A stretch of 64,000 nt of DNA from Pedobacter sp. ok626 (lineage in GTDB: Bacteria; Bacteroidota; Bacteroidia; Sphingobacteriales; Sphingobacteriaceae). Positions 9,587 to 17,254 of this stretch are shown piece by piece (position 1 is the stretch's first letter; every line of letters begins with the position of its first letter). The notes below the pieces were generated by a model. The model searched no databases. It had not been told where the DNA came from and saw nothing but the letters and a program-made list of their open reading frames with translations. Location of the stretch: positions 310,001-374,000 of the forward strand of contig NZ_FNEX01000006.1 of NCBI RefSeq assembly GCF_900100435.1. Direction: 5' to 3'. The position numbers and the translations under genes are program-made.

Positions 9587-12190
9587 ATGAAATCCTTATT
9601 TATTTTAACGAAGCTATTCGTTTGCTTAACATTTTCCTTTATCCTAATAGGTGGTGCTAGCTATGGTCAAACTTTGGTTACCTATCCAGAACCAACTGCT
9701 GCTTTTGAGAAGAAATCAGATTTGTACCAGGTTTCTGTAACCTCAGGCAGCGAGACAAAAGACAGCTATGTTTATGTGAGCAGGGCCAGTACGGGAGCGC
9801 CATTATGGGAGTGGCAGGGACAGGAAGGTAAAACCTTTCATTTTACTACGTTTTCGTTTTCTGGTACGGCAACTATAACGGTTACCAAGCTAGGTTCAAC
9901 AGCAGGGTCAGCTACGCTTCGGCCCGACAGAGTAGGACTGGGGACTGTTTCAACCACATCGGTTACCGGAGGTAAACAGGTTACTTTTACCCTCAGTCAA
10001 TCCAGGAAGATTTCTGTTGAGTTTGATGACGATGCAGGAAATCAGCACGCCCTGATGATCTTTGCAGACCCCCTTGAAGAGGCTTCAGATATACCAGATT
10101 CAACTGCTGCTAATGTATACAAGGTGAGTACTGTAGATACTTTAATTGTGCCTGCCGGAAAGACCATTGTATATTTTGGTCCAGGCGTTTACAATATCCA
10201 CTACTGGAGGATTCCGGCCACTGTTAGCCAGGTTTATATTAGTGGCGGAGCTTATGTAAGGGGGTATATAGGAGCCAACCGGGTAACAACAACGTTATCA
10301 TTGAAAATTAATGGTCGTGGTATTATTTCAAACGACCTCTGGGGTTTTCATTATCCCAAAGTTACCCCTCCATATGATCCTGTTTCTACCGACTGGTATA
10401 AATCAATAGTCATCAGTGGTGGAAAAAAACACAGTGTAGAAGGAATCACGCTGGTAGACGGAACGGCTTTTAATGTGGTGCTCTCTTGCGATAGTTCCCT
10501 GGCCAAAAATTTAAAGATCCATGGGTTCAGGTATAACAATGATGGAATTACGCTGGCTGGATCTGATGCTACTGTTACGGATTGTTTTGTACGGGTTGGC
10601 GACGATGGTATTCTAACCAATGGGAGCAAAAATTTTAAAATAGACAAATGTGTATTTTGGCATTTAAGAGGTGGCAGTATCATACAATTGGGCTGGCGCC
10701 CACATAACATCAATGGAACAAACCTGATCGAGAACTGCGACGTGATCCATGCCGAATGGGTATTACCGCAAACTCAGAACTCAGGCTTTATCAATTACAT
10801 GGGGAATGTCTCTGGAAATTCAAACGTAGCAATAGAGAATTTTGTGGTTCAGGATATTTATTTTGATACCGAAGTGCTAAAGCTCATTGATCTGCGCATT
10901 GACCGTGGCATTAAATATCCGATCAACATCAGGAATTTTTTGTTTAAAAACATTCATGGTAAAATACCTTCCACACATCCTAGTTTCAGTAGTTATTTTA
11001 ATGGCTATGACGCCACAAATAAGGAGTCGAACCTCAGATTTAATAATTTTTATATCAACGGAACATTACTAAACCAGACAAATCATACCGACAGTGGTTA
11101 TTTTAAACGGGGGAATTATGCTGATCCATTGATTTTTTTTGAATACGCAGATTTGTCCTCAGAAATATTTAACCAGAACTTTAATTCTTCCTCAAGTTTG
11201 CCGACTTACATTAGCGCAACTCCGGATAATGGACAATTTACGTCCGTAAATTCTACTGGTACTGGAACCATCGTATCTATTAACAGCAATAAACTCAGGT
11301 TTAATAGATCTGCAGCTGCAGATTACGGATACTTTGCCAGAACAACAGACTTCTCGCCGGTGCCCGAAGTTATTCAGTACAAAGCAGAGGTAACAGTATC
11401 TGGAAATACAGCCGGGCTCACTCAAAACCAGGTTGCGGTATTCCAGGTAGGTAAAGGCTTTGTCGATGGTAATAATGCACTAACCGGAACACCGCTTGAA
11501 AATAATGCCTTGCTACATTCCAGACTGGGTATAAATTTTGCACCTACAGTAGGACAGTTCAGTTTCAGAGACATTAGCGGCGCATTAAGTTCAGCTGTAT
11601 TTAGCGGTACCCAAGCCTTTACATGGGTGATTAACAATTCTTCGAAAACAGTAAGTTACGTTGCTCCGGATGGGTCGGATGAATTACTGGCGGCAGACAA
11701 GTGGGATTTATGGGTTGGTAACGTGAAGATATTCGATGAGAAATTGAGCAATGGTGCCACGGATGTAACATTAAGCGACTTAAAATTTGCTTTTATAGCA
11801 GGAACAGGAATCATAGATCTGGATAACATTTTGATCACAAGTCCCGTAATAACAGGAGCGCTTTCTTCATTGGTATCACCAGTCTCTAAATCTGTTACAA
11901 CTACTGTTGCCACTACCGACAAAGTTGCCAAAAAAAAGGATCTTCTTAAACTGTCAGTTTATGCACCTTCTGATCAATTGCTGGTTGATGTTTCTGTGAA
12001 TTCTGATAAGGCGGAACAGGCCGATCTGAGTATTTACAATCTTAACGGTAAAGCTTTGATAACAACAAAAGTCAGGTTGGAGAAGGGGAATAACAAATTT
12101 ACCCTGCCAGTCAGTAACATAAAACCGGGTATTCATATCGCAATACTGACTACTAATACTAATGCAGCCAGGTTAAAATTCATCAGGTAG
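9587..12190 (+). CDS. GH49-like beta-helix enzyme with duplicated C-terminal domain and sorting-tail-like end
   Basis: The start is set at 9587 because it opens a signal peptide (MKSLFILTKLFVCLTFSF...SYGQ); the product is 867 aa. An N-terminal beta domain (about 30-190) precedes a right-handed beta-helix of the GH49/GH28 clan, with FGPGVYN, YNNDGITLAG (D319) and RVGDDGI (D339, D340) as likely acidic catalytic motifs. Residues of about 529-751 repeat the whole domain of the preceding protein. The last 75 residues (LKLSVYAPSDQ...NIKPGIHIAIL) resemble a type IX secretion sorting tail. It probably hydrolyses an alpha-linked backbone, but GH49 assignment and substrate are inferred from fold motifs alone. 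Confidence 0.72.
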   Translation: MKSLFILTKLFVCLTFSFILIGGASYGQTLVTYPEPTAAFEKKSDLYQVSVTSGSETKDSYVYVSRASTGAPLWEWQGQEGKTFHFTTFSFSGTATITVTKLGSTAGSATLRPDRVGLGTVSTTSVTGGKQVTFTLSQSRKISVEFDDDAGNQHALMIFADPLEEASDIPDSTAANVYKVSTVDTLIVPAGKTIVYFGPGVYNIHYWRIPATVSQVYISGGAYVRGYIGANRVTTTLSLKINGRGIISNDLWGFHYPKVTPPYDPVSTDWYKSIVISGGKKHSVEGITLVDGTAFNVVLSCDSSLAKNLKIHGFRYNNDGITLAGSDATVTDCFVRVGDDGILTNGSKNFKIDKCVFWHLRGGSIIQLGWRPHNINGTNLIENCDVIHAEWVLPQTQNSGFINYMGNVSGNSNVAIENFVVQDIYFDTEVLKLIDLRIDRGIKYPINIRNFLFKNIHGKIPSTHPSFSSYFNGYDATNKESNLRFNNFYINGTLLNQTNHTDSGYFKRGNYADPLIFFEYADLSSEIFNQNFNSSSSLPTYISATPDNGQFTSVNSTGTGTIVSINSNKLRFNRSAAADYGYFARTTDFSPVPEVIQYKAEVTVSGNTAGLTQNQVAVFQVGKGFVDGNNALTGTPLENNALLHSRLGINFAPTVGQFSFRDISGALSSAVFSGTQAFTWVINNSSKTVSYVAPDGSDELLAADKWDLWVGNVKIFDEKLSNGATDVTLSDLKFAFIAGTGIIDLDNILITSPVITGALSSLVSPVSKSVTTTVATTDKVAKKKDLLKLSVYAPSDQLLVDVSVNSDKAEQADLSIYNLNGKALITTKVRLEKGNNKFTLPVSNIKPGIHIAILTTNTNAARLKFIR

Positions 12191-12207
12191 AAATTATTTT
12201 TAACACA

Positions 12208-12220
12208 GCTTCACCCTTTT
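12208..12220 (+). promoter_or_regulatory. Shared GCTTCACCCTTTT element, copy 2
   Basis: Located in the 58-bp gap before the GH92 gene. Its 13 bases are identical to those at 21356 before susC. This gap and the one before the GH127-type gene are the longer ones in the enzyme operon, so internal promoters are plausible. Confidence 0.35.
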
Positions 12221-12248
12221 ACTTTTTAAATACCCTCTGTATCATAAG

Positions 12249-14504
12249 ATGATCATAACAAGAAATTCTTTACTCATTTTTATTTTACTTTTTAATTGTG
12301 CCCTGGCTCAGCAAAAAAATAAGGCAGTTGCTGAGGTTGATGCAGTAAATCCATTGATCGGAACCCCTGCTAAAGGTAAAGGAGGAACGATGCCCAGTGT
12401 TGGGCCTCCCTTCGCGATGACCAATTTTACCGCACAAACACGTGAGAATAAGATGAAGGCCATGCCATATGTTTATGAAGACACCACCATCCATGGTTTT
12501 ATAGGAACGCATCAACCTACAGTTTGGATGGGCGATTACGGGTATGTTTCTGTGATGCCACAGGTTGGCCCGCTTGCTGTACTTCCAGAACAGCGTAAAA
12601 TGAAATTTTCGCACAAGGAGGAAACCGCTAGAGCTTACTATTATGCGGTAAAAATGCACAATAAGCAAGGTGCGTTGATCAAGGCTGAAATGGCTGCCAC
12701 AGAAAGATGTGGGATAATGAAGTTTACTTATCCCCTGGCCAAAGAAAGCCATTTAATTATACAGGGTATTAATGTAAATACGGTGGAAGACGACTTTCAT
12801 AATAAATCCAATAAGCGGTCTAAACTCAAAGGATACATCTATATTGATACACTAAACCAGGAAATCAGTGGTTATAATCCTGATCGGACAGCTTATAATC
12901 TTGGTCCGGAACTCCCTAATTTTAAGGGGTACTTTGTTTTGAAATTTAATAAGTCTATCAAAAATTATGGAGTTTGGGCAGAGGACGCTATTCTTAAAAA
13001 TAAGATCGAAGTCTACGGCAAAAGGATAGGCGCGTACATTAGTTTTCCTACTAAAAAGAATGAAGTCTTAACTGTGAAAATTGCTACTTCATTCATCAGC
13101 CTTGAACAGGCCAGAGAGAACTTAAGTAGGGAAATTCCGGATTGGAATTTTGATCATGTGGTAAAGACCACGCGTGACAAATGGCAGAAAAATCTAGAAC
13201 GAATTAGAATTGACGGAGTTACGGCAGACCAACGCAGTGTTTTTTATACGGCAATGTATCATACCATGTTATTTCCCAGAGAATTTTCTGAGTATGGTAA
13301 ATATTACAGTGCTTTTGATGATCAGGTACATAAAGGTGTTTCTTACAATGACTATTCCCTATGGGATACCTTCAGAGCGCTACATCCTTTGTTCATTTTT
13401 ACCCAGCCTGAACGTGTAAATGACATGATCAGCTCGATGCTGCAAATGTACAAGGAGGGGGGATGGCTGCCGATGTGGCCTAACCCTGCCGAAACCAATA
13501 TCATGATTGGTACACATGCTGATGCGGTAATTGCGGATGCCTATATAAAAGGTTTTAGAGGATATGATGTGAACCTGGCCTATGAGGCAATGAGAAAGAA
13601 CGCCATGGTGCCGCCAGATCATGATACAAAAAGCTGGGGCTACGACCGACAAGAATGGAGCGGCTTTGAGGGGCGGACGGGCTTGAGTTATTATCATTCC
13701 CTCGGCTATGTGCCATCGGATAGGACTGCAGAATCTGTCTCTAGAACACTGGAGTATGCGCTGGATGATTATTGTATAGCCCAGGTCGCAAAAGGACTCC
13801 ATAAAACTGAGGATTATAATAAATTGATGAAATGGTCAGAAAATTATAAAAATCTGTACAATGAAAAGACTGGCTTTATGGAGCCGAAAAAATACAATGG
13901 TAATTGGGGTGGGGATACAAAACTTAGCTTTACAGAAGGAAGTCCATGGACCTATCTTTTCTGTGTGATGCAGGATATTCCAGGAATGATCAGCATGATG
14001 GGAGGAAACGAGCAATTCGCCGCCAAACTGGACCAAAACTTTGAAGGTGGGCATTATGCACATAACAACGAGCCAGGGCATCATTATGCTTATCTGTATA
14101 ATTATTGCGGACAGCCCTGGAAAACACAGGAACTGGTTAGAAAACATACCCGGGAAAACTATTTGAATCAGCCTCAAGGCATAAATGGTAATGATGACTG
14201 CGGACAAATGTCGGCTTGGTATATTTTTAGTGTAATGGGCTTTTATCCCGTAACTCCGGGGTCTGGTATTTATGCGCTTGGGGCTCCTCAGTTTCCCAGG
14301 CTGACGATGACTTTTAATATTGACAGCAGATTGCGTAAACTGGAAATTAAGGCAAATCACCTTTCCGAAGAAAATAAATACGTACAATCTGTTAGATTTA
14401 ATGGAAAAGTATTAGCTACTCCTTTTATCAGTCATCAGGAACTTGCAGAGGGCGGGGAATTAGTGTTTACTATGACCAATAAACCACAACTTCATGAAAA
14501 ATAA
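12249..14504 (+). CDS. GH92 family glycosidase (alpha-mannosidase-type)
   Basis: This 751-aa protein has a signal peptide (to about residue 20, ALAQ). It begins the family domain with VNPLIGT and ends with the conserved GNDDCGQMSAWYIFSVMGFYP block; D649/D650 fall where GH92 enzymes keep catalytic-base aspartates. NEPGHHYAYLYN, a calcium- and substrate-site segment, is also present. Known GH92 members are calcium-dependent exo-alpha-mannosidases. A mannosidase is unexpected in a pectin-type locus, so the true sugar may differ or the glycan may carry mannose. Its 3' end overlaps the MFS gene by 11 bp. Confidence 0.88.
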   Translation: MIITRNSLLIFILLFNCALAQQKNKAVAEVDAVNPLIGTPAKGKGGTMPSVGPPFAMTNFTAQTRENKMKAMPYVYEDTTIHGFIGTHQPTVWMGDYGYVSVMPQVGPLAVLPEQRKMKFSHKEETARAYYYAVKMHNKQGALIKAEMAATERCGIMKFTYPLAKESHLIIQGINVNTVEDDFHNKSNKRSKLKGYIYIDTLNQEISGYNPDRTAYNLGPELPNFKGYFVLKFNKSIKNYGVWAEDAILKNKIEVYGKRIGAYISFPTKKNEVLTVKIATSFISLEQARENLSREIPDWNFDHVVKTTRDKWQKNLERIRIDGVTADQRSVFYTAMYHTMLFPREFSEYGKYYSAFDDQVHKGVSYNDYSLWDTFRALHPLFIFTQPERVNDMISSMLQMYKEGGWLPMWPNPAETNIMIGTHADAVIADAYIKGFRGYDVNLAYEAMRKNAMVPPDHDTKSWGYDRQEWSGFEGRTGLSYYHSLGYVPSDRTAESVSRTLEYALDDYCIAQVAKGLHKTEDYNKLMKWSENYKNLYNEKTGFMEPKKYNGNWGGDTKLSFTEGSPWTYLFCVMQDIPGMISMMGGNEQFAAKLDQNFEGGHYAHNNEPGHHYAYLYNYCGQPWKTQELVRKHTRENYLNQPQGINGNDDCGQMSAWYIFSVMGFYPVTPGSGIYALGAPQFPRLTMTFNIDSRLRKLEIKANHLSEENKYVQSVRFNGKVLATPFISHQELAEGGELVFTMTNKPQLHEK

Positions 14505-15720
14505 TATCCGCTGGTTAATCTTAATAATGGTATTTGTCGCTACCGGTTTAAACTTCCTGGATAGGCAAGTGCTTTCCATTACGATCATAAAAATTCAGAA
14601 AGAATTTAACCTTGATGATGTTCAGTATGGGATGATCAATACCAGTTTTCTGATCAGCTATGCGCTTATGTTTACAATAGGTGGTAGGTTAACGGAACTG
14701 TTTGGTGGTAAAATAGGGCTTGGTTTTTCGGTCTTGATCTGGTCGGTAGCCAGTGCACTTCATGGAGTAATTGATAGCTTTTATCAATTACTGATCTTCA
14801 GGTTTCTGCTCGGGGTAGGCGAGGGTGGCTGCTTCCCGGCAGCAGCTAAAACTGTAAGTGAATTGTTTGAAAAGAAGGAACGCGCGTTTGCTAACGGTAT
14901 AGCCATAGGCGGGTCAGCAATAGGTGCGGTGCTGGCCCCTCCGTTAACCATTCTCATCTCCAATTCTTTTGGTTGGCGATGGAGCTTCATCATACCAGGA
15001 GTAGTGGGTATCTTATGGGTAATCTGTTGGGTAATTATCCCATGGAAAAGTAGTAGAACGCCAGAAATTACTCCGGTTAAGAAAGAAAAGGCCATCTCCT
15101 TCCTGAAAATACTGAGTAATAAAACAGCGTTGGTGTTTTTACTGATCCGATTTTTACTTGACCCTGTTTTTTATTTCATCATGTTTTGGATTCCAAAATA
15201 TCTCAACGAGCAACGAAATGTTTCCTTTGATGAGATTGGAAAGTTGTTATGGATTCCATTTTTAGCCCTCGGCATATCCAATATTTTAGGTGGTTGGATA
15301 TCCGACAGGCTTACTAAAAATGGTATTTCGATTAACAGGGCACGTAAAATAGTGATGGGAATTGCAGCTACATTAACGCTTTCAGCTATTATGGTTCAAA
15401 GTGTATCTTCCGTTACACTTGCTATTACCTTAATGAGCTTATTGATGTTTGCGCATGGTTTCTGGATCACTAATTACATTACGGCTATATCGGATGTATT
15501 TGGTACCAATGGGACCTCAACTGTGGTGGGATTATCAGGCACAGCGGGAGCAATTTCGGGCTTACTGATCAATCCCCTGATCGGTTTGGTTGTACAACAT
15601 TATTCCTACGATCCATTATGGATCATCTGTGGCCTGATGTACCCTCTGGCGTTTTTAATCCTTTTAAAATTTATACCCAAAATAAGTCCGCTTAAAGAAG
15701 AACTGGCGCTAAGCCATTAA
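14494..15720 (+). CDS. MFS transporter, anion:cation symporter (hexuronate ExuT-like) type
   Basis: This 408-aa inner-membrane protein has about 12 hydrophobic segments and the ACS-family opening NFLDRQVLS. It also has GVGEGGCFPAAAKTVSELFEKKERAFANG in the TM4-5 region, a hallmark of hexuronate/galactonate carriers. It probably imports galacturonate, an unsaturated or acidic oligomer, or a released sugar into the cytoplasm by proton symport. The start overlaps the GH92 gene by 11 bp, consistent with translational coupling, and it precedes the sugar isomerase gene. Its location in a pectin-type PUL supports a sugar-acid substrate, although the exact one cannot be read from the sequence. Confidence 0.87.
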   Translation: MKNNIRWLILIMVFVATGLNFLDRQVLSITIIKIQKEFNLDDVQYGMINTSFLISYALMFTIGGRLTELFGGKIGLGFSVLIWSVASALHGVIDSFYQLLIFRFLLGVGEGGCFPAAAKTVSELFEKKERAFANGIAIGGSAIGAVLAPPLTILISNSFGWRWSFIIPGVVGILWVICWVIIPWKSSRTPEITPVKKEKAISFLKILSNKTALVFLLIRFLLDPVFYFIMFWIPKYLNEQRNVSFDEIGKLLWIPFLALGISNILGGWISDRLTKNGISINRARKIVMGIAATLTLSAIMVQSVSSVTLAITLMSLLMFAHGFWITNYITAISDVFGTNGTSTVVGLSGTAGAISGLLINPLIGLVVQHYSYDPLWIICGLMYPLAFLILLKFIPKISPLKEELALSH

Positions 15721-15751
15721 AAACTAATAACAAGATATTAAACTTAAACCT

Positions 15752-17254
15752 ATGAGTGAATTAAATGAAACCTTGCTTACGGAGCCGGATAAAAAGAACA
15801 AGCTACTTCCTGTAATTAAACGTCGTGTAGAGACCGTACCCAAAATCGGCGTTTTTGGAGTTGGTTATGTGAAATACTGGAGCCAGTTTGAGGGGCTTTA
15901 TGAGCAGATCATGGCAAAACAGGAGGTGCTGATAGAAAAAGTGCAGAAGAATAAAGTAGAAGTGATTGACTTTGGTATGGTAGATGAGGTAAGTGGTGCT
16001 TATGAACTTTTGCCCAAACTAAAGGCGGCCAATTTAGATCTGATCTTTTGCGATATGCTTACCTATGCTACTTCAAGCACCTTTGGTGTGATCATTAAGA
16101 ACATAGATGTGCCTGTGGTGCTGGTAGCTCTACAACCAGACAGCGCACTAGATTATAACAACGCTTCTACACATTTGCAGCTATATAATGATGATATATG
16201 TGCATTGCCGGAATTTGCAGGTGTAGCCGTAAGGATGGGGAAAAAGGTGCCGGATATGATTATCGGTACACTGCATAATGATCCGGAATCAGAACTAGAA
16301 ATTGCTAAATATTGCAATATTGCAAGGGTATTACATGATTTGAAAACAGCGCGAATTGGTCACATAGGTCATCCTATAGAGGCTATGCTCGACATGCACT
16401 CAGATGCAACAATGCTTACTGCCCATTTTGGTTTGCACATTGTACAATGTGAAGCCAATGAAATTGTAAGTAAGTATGAAGAAACAGCTGTGGCCGACGT
16501 AGAACTGGAGAAAAAGCGGATACTTGACTTTTTTGATACACCCGATCCCGTATCGGATCCTATTTCGGAGAAATTAAAAGACGCAGACCTCGAGGTGGCC
16601 GCTCGTGTATCAGTAGCACTGGAGAAATTTGTGGAGACCAAAAAACTGGATGGACTGGCTTATTATTACGAAGGCGAGGATAACAGTACAACCAGACAGG
16701 TGATGACCAATTTAATTGTGGGTAATTCATTGCTAACTGGCGCGGGATTTCCGATGTGCGGAGAATCAGATCTTAAATGTTGCATTGCCATGTTCATCAT
16801 GGACCGCTTGGGTATAGGAGGCAGCTTTGCCGAGTTCCATCCGGTAGATTTTAGTGAGAACTTTATTTTAGTTGGACACGATGGTCCACATAACATCACC
16901 ATTGCACAAGGAAAACCAGTGTTACGCAGTTTAAAAAAGTATCATGGTAAACCCGGTTTTGGTGCTGGTGTTGAATTTAAAATTAAAGAAGGCCCAATTA
17001 CCATGCTTTCCATTACGTCGACTTACGAAGGGAAGTTTAAATTTGTAATTGCTGAGGGAGAATCGGTTGAAGGACCTATTCCACCTACAGGAAATACAAA
17101 TACAAGAGGCTTTTTTAAACCAGATGTACGTACCTTCCTTAAGAAATGGGTAAAAGAAGGACCTACTCATCATTTTGCATTGGGAGTTGGCCATCATGCC
17201 GAAACGATTAAGAAGATTGGAGAATATTTGAATATAGAAACAGTAATTGTTTAA
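15752..17254 (+). CDS. L-arabinose/L-fucose isomerase-family protein
   Basis: This 500-aa cytoplasmic protein has no signal peptide. It has the three-domain fold of the AraA/FucI superfamily. Acidic and histidine metal-site candidates appear in the AraA order: E307 in YYYEGED, E338 in CGESDLK, H376/H380 in GHDGPHN, and a C-terminal HHFALGVGHH segment. It should interconvert an aldose and a ketose using a divalent metal, most simply L-arabinose/L-ribulose or a 6-deoxy sugar. Similarity to classical AraA is moderate, so the sugar remains open. The next gene starts inside its stop codon (TAATG at 17252). Confidence 0.78.
   Translation: MSELNETLLTEPDKKNKLLPVIKRRVETVPKIGVFGVGYVKYWSQFEGLYEQIMAKQEVLIEKVQKNKVEVIDFGMVDEVSGAYELLPKLKAANLDLIFCDMLTYATSSTFGVIIKNIDVPVVLVALQPDSALDYNNASTHLQLYNDDICALPEFAGVAVRMGKKVPDMIIGTLHNDPESELEIAKYCNIARVLHDLKTARIGHIGHPIEAMLDMHSDATMLTAHFGLHIVQCEANEIVSKYEETAVADVELEKKRILDFFDTPDPVSDPISEKLKDADLEVAARVSVALEKFVETKKLDGLAYYYEGEDNSTTRQVMTNLIVGNSLLTGAGFPMCGESDLKCCIAMFIMDRLGIGGSFAEFHPVDFSENFILVGHDGPHNITIAQGKPVLRSLKKYHGKPGFGAGVEFKIKEGPITMLSITSTYEGKFKFVIAEGESVEGPIPPTGNTNTRGFFKPDVRTFLKKWVKEGPTHHFALGVGHHAETIKKIGEYLNIETVIV

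Noticed and set aside
12285..12752. 155-codon minus-strand ORF at the start of the GH92 gene
   Set aside because: Lies wholly within the coding sequence of a recognised enzyme and has no supporting features.
13836..14387. 183-codon minus-strand ORF inside the GH92 gene
   Set aside because: The GH92 frame has clear family motifs throughout; the opposite-strand frame has no signal, family match or codon bias.
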